From the NCBI GenBank assembly GCA_948902155.1, contig CAQVQZ010000003.1, positions 1-36,433 of the forward strand: a DNA stretch of 36,433 bases, read 5' to 3'. The notes beneath the pieces are model-generated. The model was not told the origin of the DNA and did no database searches. It was given only the letters and a program-made list of their open reading frames with translations. Below, piece after piece: positions 30,313 through 36,433 of this stretch. The DNA comes from an uncultured Oscillibacter sp. GTDB taxonomy: Bacteria > Bacillota_A > Clostridia > Oscillospirales > Oscillospiraceae. A program made the translations under genes and the position numbers. Within the stretch, counting starts at the first letter, position 1. The number at the start of each line of letters is the position of its first letter.

Positions 30313-30449
30313 AGGCCGGCTGGGGAAACTGCCCTTCCTGGGCCGCCGCCGTTCGTCGGGCGGCTGAAAGCGTTTGGATGCGCGGGCGGGAAAAGCGGGG
30401 CGGGTTCCGCGGGCCGTGCCTGGCGGCCCCGGGGACTCCCGATTCCCAT
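30313..30449. other. Convergent intergenic stretch
   Basis: 137 bp between two convergent genes. A GCCGC ... GCGGC imperfect hairpin at 30342-30364 could serve as a terminator for the regulator gene, but there is no T run. Nothing else was recognised. Confidence 0.3.
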
Positions 30450-31022
30450 TTAAACGGTCTGGGCCGCCTCTCCCTTCCGGCGGAAGCGGACCAGCCCGGT
30501 CCGGTCCAGGGCCACCATCACCGCGGGAATAAAGACCAGCTGGAGAACGATGCCGGGGATGGCGGTCAAAAACGCGCCGGAGAGGAAGATCTGCCAGGTG
30601 AACGCCTGGCCGGACACGCCGGAGAGGGCAATCCGGGCCACGGCCCAGACGATCCGCCCGCCCAGCATGGCGAGGAGGAGGCAGCGGTACAGGGCGAAGA
30701 CGCACTGCCAGCGGGACCGGGCGTAGAGAAAGCCGGTCAGGAAGCCGTAGGCCGCCAGCTCGAAGGCCATGGCCATGGCGGTGTAAAAGGGAGGCGTTCC
30801 AAGGGTGACGCTGCGCAGAAGGGGCAGGATAAAGCCCACGGCAAGGCCGTACTTCCAGCCGCAGAGGAAGCCGCACAGCAAAATGGGAAGGTGCATGGGG
30901 CAGAGCATGCTCCCGATCTGGGGGATCTGCCCGGTGAAGAAGGGCAGGAAGAGGCCCAGGGCCAGCATCATGGCGGCGATGGACAGGGTTTGGATGGGGC
31001 TTTGGGTCTTGGTTTCATTCAT
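30450..31022 (-). CDS. ECF transporter S component, substrate unknown
   Basis: 190 aa from ATG 31022 with AGAAGGAG at 8-nt spacing. About six membrane helices; conserved FTGQIPQIGSMLCPMHLPIL (about 29-48), CGWKYGLAVGFILPLLRS and AMAMAFELAAYGFLTGFLY, then GRIVWAVARIAL and FTWQIFLSGAFLTAIPGIVL. This is a widespread clostridial S-component group with no assigned vitamin. Its messenger would have a structured leader with a strong hairpin. No energising module or biosynthetic neighbour gives the substrate away; the kinase operon upstream (31137-33779) ends just before its promoter and is a separate unit. Confidence 0.87.
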   Translation of the reverse strand: MNETKTQSPIQTLSIAAMMLALGLFLPFFTGQIPQIGSMLCPMHLPILLCGFLCGWKYGLAVGFILPLLRSVTLGTPPFYTAMAMAFELAAYGFLTGFLYARSRWQCVFALYRCLLLAMLGGRIVWAVARIALSGVSGQAFTWQIFLSGAFLTAIPGIVLQLVFIPAVMVALDRTGLVRFRRKGEAAQTV

Positions 31023-31064
31023 GGGAAAAACTCCTTCTAAAAAGTTTTCCCGTCTTCTGACAGT

Positions 31065-31085
31065 CCGCCGCCTTCCTGGCGGCGG
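31065..31085 (-). other. Leader hairpin of the ECF S-component message
   Basis: CCGCCGCC-AGGAA-GGCGGCGG, an 8-bp perfect stem between the promoter (-10 at 31100) and the ribosome site. It may be part of a regulatory leader; I could not match it to a known riboswitch core. Confidence 0.4.
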
Positions 31086-31099
31086 GTTGCTTCCCCATC

Positions 31100-31129
31100 A
31101 GTATATCACAGGGACCTGGCTTCTGCCAA
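31100..31129 (-). promoter_or_regulatory. Promoter of the ECF S-component gene
   Basis: Minus strand: -35 TTGGCA (31124-31129), 18-bp spacer, -10 TATACT (31100-31105). It lies directly behind the stop of the kinase gene. Confidence 0.6.
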
Positions 31130-31136
31130 GCCCCTT

Positions 31137-32204
31137 TTATTCGAAAAATCCCGTGGTGTCCACCACCAGATCGGCGGCCTGTTCCGTGCCGCAGGCGGCG
31201 AAGTACCGCTCCTCCAATGTCCGCCACACCCGGTCGAAGGTGGGGTAGTAGTCCCCCTCCCGGGCCCGGAGGCGGCGGGTCTGCTCCTCCCGCTCACAGG
31301 TGAGGAAGATTTTATAGTCGTAGTATTTCGCCAGGGACGGGTGCTGGGAGTAGGTGCCCTCCACGATGGTCAGGGGCTCCCACAGCTCCACGGGGTCCCT
31401 GAAAAGCCCGGTCCGGCAGTCGTAGGGCCGGTAAGCCGTGTCCCCGCCGTCCCGGCCGGGGGAATCCAGCACCTCCCGCCGCAGCCGCGCCAGGTCCATG
31501 TTCCCGGCGGGAAGGTCCATCCAGTCCTCCCCCCGCCGCTCCGGCGGGAGGTAAAAGTCGTCCATGTGGACCAAATCGGAGGAACAGACCAGAAGGCCCG
31601 CCGCCAGCTCGGCGAAGCCCGTCTTCCCGCTGCCGCAGCGGCCGTCCACGGCGAAGAGAGCCGGCCTCTTCCCCGGAATCCCGGCGTCCCGGGCCAGCTT
31701 CTCCAGCGGGACCAGCGCCGGGAGATACCGGGCGAAGTCCAGCCGCAGGACCCGGTAGTGGGGGTTGTAGGCCCTCCGGAACGCCTCGCTGTGAGAGACT
31801 GGGGGACAGCCCTCCCGCCGCCAGCCCTCCAGATATTCCCCCATGCCGGGGACGGGGAGGGCGGCCAGCTGATCCAGCTTTTGGGCTAGGCCCGCCTCCG
31901 TTCCCTCCGTGGAGCACATGGTCCGGGTGAACATCCGCCCGATCAGGGGCAGCTCCCAGAGGGTGGAAAGGGATTGGGTAATGGGGAAGCGGCACAGGCC
32001 GTTTCCGATGGGCTCCGGGGAACGGGGCTCGGTTCCCGCCTCCCTCCGCTCCGCCAGCAGGGCGGCCAGCACCTTGTCCGGACTTTGAACCATGTGGGCG
32101 GGGCCGAACTCGCTCTGATAGGCCAGCTTGGCGAAGTCCCGGGGCTCCATTTGGGGATACTTCGCCCAGTGCTCCCGGGCAATGGCGGGAAAATCCACCT
32201 TCAT
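31137..32204 (-). CDS. P-loop kinase fused to an N-terminal helical domain
   Basis: 355 aa from ATG 32204, which overlaps the DUF3842 stop (ATGA). Residues 1 to about 165 are helical and of unknown fold (FPAIAREHWAKYP, DFAKLAYQSEFGPAHM, SHSEAFRRAYNPHYRVLR). From about 180 it is a uridine-kinase-like P-loop domain: LFAVDGRCGSGKTGFAELA (Walker A), VHMDDFYLPPERR, IVEGTYSQHPSLAKYYDY and FLTCEREEQTRRLRARE. The kinase part resembles enzymes that phosphorylate nucleosides or small metabolites. No uridine-specific feature was checked. Last gene of an operon with an aldo/keto reductase and DUF3842; the joint pathway is unknown. Confidence 0.82.
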   Translation of the reverse strand: MKVDFPAIAREHWAKYPQMEPRDFAKLAYQSEFGPAHMVQSPDKVLAALLAERREAGTEPRSPEPIGNGLCRFPITQSLSTLWELPLIGRMFTRTMCSTEGTEAGLAQKLDQLAALPVPGMGEYLEGWRREGCPPVSHSEAFRRAYNPHYRVLRLDFARYLPALVPLEKLARDAGIPGKRPALFAVDGRCGSGKTGFAELAAGLLVCSSDLVHMDDFYLPPERRGEDWMDLPAGNMDLARLRREVLDSPGRDGGDTAYRPYDCRTGLFRDPVELWEPLTIVEGTYSQHPSLAKYYDYKIFLTCEREEQTRRLRAREGDYYPTFDRVWRTLEERYFAACGTEQAADLVVDTTGFFE

Positions 32205-32626
32205 ACTTCCAGCTCCCTTGCCGCCAGGTCCGCCGCCCGGCGGAGGTATTCCTCCAGGCGGCATTCCTCCGTTCCGGCGACCTGAATGCCGCAGGAGGAA
32301 GAGGGGATCAGGATCTTGGGCGCTTCGGCCCCGGAGACGGCGGCGGCCATGGCGGGGGAAACCTCCCCCAGGATGCCGTTGGCCAGGATGACGCCGATGG
32401 GCCCCAGAATCAGGTCCGCCCGGGCGGCGTTGTGGACCACGGCGTTTTCGCCGGTGGCGCCCTGGACGGCTCCGGCCTTCAGCATGGCGGCGGTGGCCAT
32501 GACGTTGGTTCCCACGCAGAGGAGGCGGCAGTTTTCCGGAAGCCGGGGCTTCAGCAGCTTCACCAGCTGGCTGCCCACGCCGCCGCCCTGGCCGTCCAGG
32601 ATTAAAACCGTGCGGGTCTGTTTCAC
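32201..32626 (-). CDS. DUF3842 family protein
   Basis: 141 aa from GTG 32626, behind GGGAGGTGAG at good spacing; the frame extends upstream over the reductase gene but without a site. Rossmann-like start VLILDGQGGGVGSQLV (about 6-21) with a glycine-rich loop, then VGTNVMATAAMLKAGA, GATGENAVVHNA, ADLILGPIGVILANGILGE and KILIPSSSCGIQVAG. A small cytosolic protein of unknown function, perhaps nucleotide or cofactor binding. It is tightly packed between the reductase (4-bp gap) and the kinase (4-nt overlap), suggesting a shared task. Confidence 0.87.
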   Translation of the reverse strand: MKQTRTVLILDGQGGGVGSQLVKLLKPRLPENCRLLCVGTNVMATAAMLKAGAVQGATGENAVVHNAARADLILGPIGVILANGILGEVSPAMAAAVSGAEAPKILIPSSSCGIQVAGTEECRLEEYLRRAADLAARELEV

Positions 32627-32630
32627 GTTC

Positions 32631-33779
32631 TCACCTCCCGAAGAGCTCCGCCGCCCGGCGCATGTTTTCCATAATGGGGACGGCGAAGGGACAGCGCGTC
32701 TCACACGCGCCGCAGGCGGCGCATTCCCCGGCCCCGTGGGGCAGGGCGGCATAGTGCTCCCGCACCGTCTCCGGGACGGATTCCTGGGCCTGGGCGAGGT
32801 TCAGAAATTTGGTGACGTCCGCCACGCGGATCCCCTTGGGACAGGGGGCGCAGTGGCCGCAGTACATGCAGCGGCCCCTCCAGCTGATTTTGGGCAGGGC
32901 CGCCAGGGCGGAGGCGTAGTCCCGCTCCGCCTCCGGGGCCTCCTCAAAGGCGATGCTCCGCTCCAGGTCCTCCAGGCTCCGGGCGCCGGACATGACGCAG
33001 GCGACGCCGGGGCGGTCCAGGGCGTATTGGAGGCACTGCCAGGCCGTCAGGGCCTTTCCCGCCGGGGAGAGGTCCCCGCTGAGCAGATCTCCGCCGCCAA
33101 AGGCCTTCATCACCGTGACGCCCACCCCCAGGCGCTGGCAGGTTTCATACAGCTCCTGCCGCTCCGGGTCCATGTTCAGAAGCGGCGCGGCATAGTTCTT
33201 GGGGGCCCACAGCTCCTCCACGTCCTCTCCGGCGGGCTGGAGGTCGTAGCAGGGGTTCACGCTGAACATCAGCACGTCGATCAGGCCGGAGCGCACCGCC
33301 GCCAGGGCCACCTGGGGATTGTGGCTGGAGAGGCCCAGGCAGCCGGCAGCGCCGGAGGTCTTCAGCTCCAGGGCGTATTCCATCACGGGGCCCCTCCGGA
33401 CCGCCTCCCAGTCGGCCATGGAGTCCACATAGTGGATCATGCCGATTTCCACATGGTCCGTCTCCAGCCGCCGCAGCTGGTCCCCGAAGCTCTCCCGGAC
33501 CTCAGCGATGTTCCGGGTCCGTTTGTATTGGCCGTCCTTCCAGACGGAGCAGAGGTGGGCCTGAAGAACGAACTTCTCCCGCCGCCCCCGCAGCGCCCGG
33601 CCCAGGCTGGAACGAAAGTCCGGGTTGGGGGCGTAGAGGTCGATGCAGTTGACCCCCGCGGCCTCCATCACGTCCAGCCACCGGCTTACCTCCTCGGGGG
33701 TCTTTTCCAGGAACCCCTCGCAGCCCATGCCGATCTCGCCGACCCGGATGCCCGTCCTTCCCAAAGTGCGATACCGCAT
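32631..33779 (-). CDS. Aldo/keto reductase with C-terminal 4Fe-4S ferredoxin domain
   Basis: 382 aa from ATG 33779 behind AAGGAGGACGCG. AKR barrel: MRYRTLGRTGIRVGEIGMGCEG, NCIDLYAPNPDFRSSLGRAL (aspartate and the position of the catalytic tyrosine), KFVLQAHLC, HYVDSMADWEAV, GLSSHNPQVAL, FSVNPCYDL and VMKAFGGGDLL. From about residue 290 there is a ferredoxin module: CMYCGHCAPCPKGI and CAACGACETRCPFAVP. Such fused reductases are common in anaerobes and probably swap electrons between ferredoxin and a carbonyl or flavin substrate. Its promoter has a 19-bp spacer with a dyad, as in MerR-controlled units. Confidence 0.92.
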   Translation of the reverse strand: MRYRTLGRTGIRVGEIGMGCEGFLEKTPEEVSRWLDVMEAAGVNCIDLYAPNPDFRSSLGRALRGRREKFVLQAHLCSVWKDGQYKRTRNIAEVRESFGDQLRRLETDHVEIGMIHYVDSMADWEAVRRGPVMEYALELKTSGAAGCLGLSSHNPQVALAAVRSGLIDVLMFSVNPCYDLQPAGEDVEELWAPKNYAAPLLNMDPERQELYETCQRLGVGVTVMKAFGGGDLLSGDLSPAGKALTAWQCLQYALDRPGVACVMSGARSLEDLERSIAFEEAPEAERDYASALAALPKISWRGRCMYCGHCAPCPKGIRVADVTKFLNLAQAQESVPETVREHYAALPHGAGECAACGACETRCPFAVPIMENMRRAAELFGR

Positions 33780-33832
33780 CTCGCGTCCTCCTTATGTGTA
33801 TGTTGCGGGCTTCAAAGCCCGGTCCGTATCCC

Positions 33833-33863
33833 AGCATACCATGTGGAGCCCGCTCCATGTCAA
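33833..33863 (-). promoter_or_regulatory. MerR-like promoter of the aldo/keto reductase operon
   Basis: Minus strand: consensus -35 TTGACA (33858-33863), unusually long 19-bp spacer, -10 TATGCT (33833-33838). The spacer holds a dyad TGGAGC-CC-GCTCCA on plus (33844-33857). Elongated spacers with a central dyad are the hallmark of promoters activated by MerR-family regulators. A second dyad CGGGCTT-CA-AAGCCCG (33806-33821) lies just after the likely start. No MerR gene is in the window. Confidence 0.6.
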
Positions 33864-33927
33864 GAGCCTTTTTCATATTTCATATTTTCGGCCCGGAAGC
33901 GGACGGAATCCGGAACCGGAAAAGCGG

Positions 33928-33955
33928 AGGCCCGCCGGCGGATTCCGGCGGGCCT
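33928..33955 (-). terminator. Terminator of the S-layer homology protein gene
   Basis: AGGCCCGCCGG pairs with CCGGCGGGCCT (11 bp) around a 6-nt loop, 26 bp after the stop; the minus-strand tail contains CTTTTCC. Strong stem, moderate tail. Confidence 0.65.
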
Positions 33956-33981
33956 TCCTGTTCAAATCTGTGGCGCGGCGT

Positions 33982-34962
33982 TCAGCCCAGCCATCCGAAG
34001 AGGCCCCGGGGCTCCTCGCTGCCCTCCAGCAGCACGCCGGCCGCCGCCAGCATCTGGGCCGCGTCGGCCCGGGTCACCGCCTGTTCCATGGTCTGGCTCC
34101 CGAAGCTCCCGGCGGAAAGAACGCTGACCGCCTCCATATTTCCCACGGCCTGGGCCGCCCAGGAGGGGGCCGCGCCCCGGTCCGCGTACCACACGTCCAG
34201 GTCCACATCCCCCAGGTCCAGCACCCGGTCCAGAATGGTGGCGGCCTCGTTGAAGGTGACGCTCTCGTCTCCGCGGAAGGCCACGCCCTCCGCCGTGTGG
34301 CTGCCCTGGATCACGCCGTCCGCGGCCGCGGCCGCAGCGTAGGCCTTGGCCCAGGTGGGAATGGCCTCGTCGTCACAGAAGCCCGTCATGGTGACGCCGG
34401 TCACCTCCCGGCCGGCGGTTTCCAGGGCCATGGCCAGGAATTCGCTTCGGCTCACCGGCTGGTCCGGCTGGAAGTAATAGAGGTCCCCGATTTTCCCCCC
34501 GGTGAAGACGCCCTTTTCCGCCAGGCTCTGGGCGGCGCAGGCGGCGGGAGAGCCCTGGGTGTCGGCGTAGGTGACTCCGGACCGGGTTTTGTCAATGGCC
34601 ACGGTGACCTTGGCGGGAACCGAGACGTGGCCCTGGCTGTCGGTGGCGGTGTAGGTGAAGCGGTCGGAGCCGGTGACGCCCTCGTCGGGGGTGTAGGTGA
34701 ATCCGCCGCCCTCAATGACGACGGTGCCCTTCCGGGGCTCCTCCGCCAGGGCGAAGGTCATTTCATCCCCCTCGGGGTCCGAGGCCAGGAACTGGCCCTG
34801 GCCGGGGATGTCCCGATAGGTGCGGATCTCCATGTCCCAGACCTGCGGGGCTCCGGCCTCCGGGGCGGCTTCCTCCTTTTTTCCGAACAGCGCCGAGGCG
34901 CTGCCGGTCAGCAGTGCCGCCGTCAGGAGCAGGACGGCGGCGGTGGTGAGCTGTTGTTTCAT
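33982..34962 (-). CDS. Exported protein with cadherin/Ig-like domain and SLH domains
   Basis: 326 aa from ATG 34962 behind AGGAGGATG. Signal peptide MKQQLTTAAVLLLTAALLTG up to about SASA (25). Residues about 35-125 form a beta-rich domain with DPEGDEMTFALAEEP, GGGFTYTPDEGVTGSDRFTYTATDSQG, the pattern of cadherin-like/tandem Ig repeats. From about 130 to the end there are S-layer homology units (AAQSLAEKGVFTGGKIGD, PDQPVSRSEFLAMAL; WAKAYAAAAAADGVIQG, FRGDESVTFNEAATIL; WAAQAVGNMEAVSVLS, QAVTRADAAQMLAA). It is probably held to the cell wall by SLH contacts. Start, signal and length are consistent; partner unknown. Confidence 0.88.
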   Translation of the reverse strand: MKQQLTTAAVLLLTAALLTGSASALFGKKEEAAPEAGAPQVWDMEIRTYRDIPGQGQFLASDPEGDEMTFALAEEPRKGTVVIEGGGFTYTPDEGVTGSDRFTYTATDSQGHVSVPAKVTVAIDKTRSGVTYADTQGSPAACAAQSLAEKGVFTGGKIGDLYYFQPDQPVSRSEFLAMALETAGREVTGVTMTGFCDDEAIPTWAKAYAAAAAADGVIQGSHTAEGVAFRGDESVTFNEAATILDRVLDLGDVDLDVWYADRGAAPSWAAQAVGNMEAVSVLSAGSFGSQTMEQAVTRADAAQMLAAAGVLLEGSEEPRGLFGWLG

Positions 34963-35035
34963 AGGAAATCATCCTCCTGTATGAATTGGTACAGGAGTAG
35001 TGTTTTCCCATTCCTTGAAATTATGCGAAAAACCG

Positions 35036-35057
35036 CCGCCCCGGAAAACCGGGGCGG
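35036..35057 (-). terminator. Intrinsic terminator after the small membrane protein gene
   Basis: CCGCCCCGG / CCGGGGCGG, 9 bp around AAAA (TTTT on minus), followed on the minus strand by CGGTTTTTCGC. It ends the FtsW/RodA and 56-aa gene unit. Confidence 0.8.
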
Positions 35058-35068
35058 GCGAGAGCGTA

Positions 35069-35239
35069 TCAGTACCTTAAAACAAAATAGATCACGTATA
35101 CCCAGCTCAGCAGCCCATGGAAAATGGCCCAGCCCACGGACCGCCAGGTGGTGTAGCTGATGACCATGGCCAGGGCGCTGCCGAAGGTGACGCCTGTCCG
35201 GACGGTTTTTTTCACCACCGTCTGCCGGTTTTCGTCCAT
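35069..35239 (-). CDS. Conserved small membrane protein, 56 aa
   Basis: ATG 35239 follows AAAGGAGTAAGACT. The N terminus is polar (MDENRQTVVKKTVRTG). Two hydrophobic stretches follow, VTFGSALAMVISYTTW (about 17-32) and VGWAIFHGLLSWVYVIYFVL (about 35-54). Similar small proteins with the phrase SALAMVISYT are frequent in Firmicutes; function is not known to me. It lies 15 bp after the FtsW/RodA stop and before a clear terminator, so it is probably co-transcribed with that cell-shape gene. Confidence 0.78.
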   Translation of the reverse strand: MDENRQTVVKKTVRTGVTFGSALAMVISYTTWRSVGWAIFHGLLSWVYVIYFVLRY

Positions 35240-35254
35240 AGTCTTACTCCTTTC

Positions 35255-36433
35255 TCACCGCAACGGCGACCTTGCCGCCCTCCGCATTTCCGGTGAGCGC
35301 TTCTTGATGCCCGACACCACCCCCATGGCCATGTACAGCGTGACGATGGACGACCCGCCGTAACTGAAAAAGGGCAGGGTGATGCCGATGGTGGGCATGA
35401 CGAAGAGGCACATGCCGATGTTGATGACGGTCTGGAAGATCAGGATGGAGGCCATGCCCACGCAGACGTAGCGGTAAAAGGGGGTCTTGGCCCGCTTGGC
35501 CACCAGCAGGACCCGGAAAATAATGGCCGCCAGCAGCAGCATAATGGCAATGCAGCCGAAGAGGCCCAGCTCTTCCCCCGCCACGGAGAAAATCAGGTCC
35601 GTCTGCTTTGCCGGAAGGGACTCGCTGCTGCTCTGGGTCAGGCTGCCGTCCAGATAGCCCCGCCCATAGAGCCCGCCGGAGCCGATGGCCAGCAGGCTCC
35701 GGGTCTGCTGCCAGCCCACCCCCCGGGGGTCGAAGCTGTGGTCAAAGAGGACGATGAAGCGGTTCAGCATGTACTGCATGTTCTCCGGCACCAGGTCCAG
35801 CAGCAGCACGGCGGCGGCGGCTCCCCCGATCCCGGCGAACAGCAGCAGGAACCACCGCAGGGCAAAGCCCGCCACAAAGGCCATGCAGAGGAAGATGAAC
35901 ACGAAGACCAGCCCGTTTCCCATGTCATGGGAAACCAGGAAGTACAGCCCGCAAAGACCGAAGGTGTGCCCCGCCACAAAGGCGGCGGAGGGAAAGGACT
36001 TCAGATCCTCCTTTTCCTGCCAGAGCCACTCGATCTGTTTTGCCAGCAGGAGGACGAAGGTGATCTTCACCACCTCCGCCGGGCCGATCTGGAAGGGGAC
36101 CAGGGGAAATTTCAGCCAGGCCCGGTTGCCGGTGCCGCCGCTGACGCCGAAGGGCGTCCGCAGCAAAAGGATGAAAACCACGTTGAACGCCAGCATCCAC
36201 TTCCACTTCCGGGTAATGGACTCCAAGTCCAGCATGGAGAAGAAAATGTATACGCAGATTCCAAGACCCAGGGCCGCGGACTGGATGATCATCCGGCGCA
36301 TGCCCGTGCTGGGCTCCAGGTATCGGGTGGCGCTGTATACCAGCACGATGCCGTACAGCGTGGCGGTGCAGCAAAGGGCCAGCAGCACCAGGTCGGCCTG
36401 CTGGATGAAGTCTGCCAGGGTGGCTTTCAGTCG
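35255..36433 (-). CDS. FtsW/RodA/SpoVE-family peptidoglycan polymerase (cut by right edge)
   Basis: The frame is open through the right edge, so the N terminus is missing; a GTG at 36388 is only an internal codon. About 392 residues are visible with some ten membrane helices. Family marks: GTGNRAWLKFPLVPFQIGPAEV (about 100-121 of the visible part, in pieces), HDMGNGLVFVFIFL, FSVAGEELGLFGC and LPFFSYGGSS near the end, preceded by FVMPTIGIT. SEDS proteins polymerise lipid II glycan strands for elongation, division or spores. The aspartate expected for catalysis is in SHDMGNG. The member type cannot be settled from this part; the RodA-like length and small partner gene slightly favour elongation. 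Confidence 0.9.
   Translation of the reverse strand, partial: RLKATLADFIQQADLVLLALCCTATLYGIVLVYSATRYLEPSTGMRRMIIQSAALGLGICVYIFFSMLDLESITRKWKWMLAFNVVFILLLRTPFGVSGGTGNRAWLKFPLVPFQIGPAEVVKITFVLLLAKQIEWLWQEKEDLKSFPSAAFVAGHTFGLCGLYFLVSHDMGNGLVFVFIFLCMAFVAGFALRWFLLLFAGIGGAAAAVLLLDLVPENMQYMLNRFIVLFDHSFDPRGVGWQQTRSLLAIGSGGLYGRGYLDGSLTQSSSESLPAKQTDLIFSVAGEELGLFGCIAIMLLLAAIIFRVLLVAKRAKTPFYRYVCVGMASILIFQTVINIGMCLFVMPTIGITLPFFSYGGSSIVTLYMAMGVVSGIKKRSPEMRRAARSPLR

Noticed and set aside
28825..30876. 683-residue minus frame over the MocR/PdxR gene
   Set aside because: Antisense shadow; it would read through a regulator with clear HTH and aminotransferase motifs.
31023..31136. Known vitamin riboswitch (TPP, FMN, cobalamin, THF, preQ1) before the ECF S component
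   Set aside because: None of the conserved cores such as CTGAGA or the cobalamin box could be found; kept only as an unassigned structured leader.
32286..35160. Plus-strand frames of 613 and 505 residues opposite DUF3842, reductase and SLH genes
   Set aside because: Shadows of real minus-strand genes; no starts with ribosome sites.
1..36433. CRISPR array, tRNA or rRNA genes
   Set aside because: No regularly spaced direct repeats and no cloverleaf or rRNA-like stretch were noticed by eye on either strand; a tRNAscan or CRISPR finder run would settle it.

Overview
The window looks like chromosome of a high-GC, Gram-positive, strictly anaerobic Clostridium-class bacterium, most like the gut Oscillospiraceae (Flavonifractor/Lawsonibacter/Pseudoflavonifractor group). 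The basis is the Rnf complex with an extracellular flavoprotein reductase, an S-layer homology protein, a BlaI/M56 pair, ECF transporter S components, AGGAGG-type ribosome sites and decayed large serine recombinases of the kind carried on clostridial conjugative elements. The genus is inference; no 16S or tRNA gene is present.

Layout. (1) 1-590: the 3' end of a mobile-element type gene, then about 360 bp of gene-poor DNA. (2) 588-7540, minus strand: a sucrose utilisation cluster consisting of a LacI regulator, a PTS EIIBCA permease, two GH32 sucrose(-6-phosphate) hydrolases and a PhnP-like metallo-hydrolase. An identical 12-bp palindrome, GAATACGTATTC, lies in front of both the regulator and the permease and is the likely operator. 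(3) 7865-8668, minus: an NTF2/SnoaL-like domain fused to a LytTR DNA-binding domain, divergent from the next cluster. (4) 8791-18659, plus: a 12-gene operon, the centrepiece of the window. Its order is tatA, tatA, tatC, a Tat-exported FMN/FAD reductase, rnfC, rnfD, rnfG, rnfE, rnfA, rnfB, apbE and DUF1622. In one transcription unit it encodes an exporter, the exported respiratory reductase, the membrane electron supplier and the flavin transferase that can modify both the reductase and Rnf. Read together it suggests a self-contained anaerobic respiration onto an unknown organic acceptor outside the membrane. rnfD carries an internal deletion and frameshift, and rnfD and rnfG are open in one frame. 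(5) 18660-20990: the scar of a mobile element, with an acetyltransferase-like gene, a truncated gene and two broken serine recombinases. (6) 20998-25104, minus: glycerate kinase, malic enzyme, and a TlpA / 50-aa CXXC protein / 4Fe-4S membrane protein trio whose middle gene is easily missed. (7) 25214-28023, minus: an M56 (BlaR1-like) sensor protease and BlaI repressor with two operators over the promoter. (8) 28228-31022: an ECF S component divergent from a MocR/PdxR-type regulator (probable vitamin B6 uptake), then a second ECF S component. (9) 31137-33779, minus: aldo/keto reductase with ferredoxin domain, DUF3842 protein and a P-loop kinase fusion, behind a promoter with a MerR-like 19-bp spacer. 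(10) 33982-36433, minus: S-layer homology protein, a 56-aa membrane protein and an FtsW/RodA protein running off the right edge.

Long open frames antisense to the GC-rich genes are shadows and were not annotated. Homology statements rest on recognised motifs and family knowledge; no database search was run.
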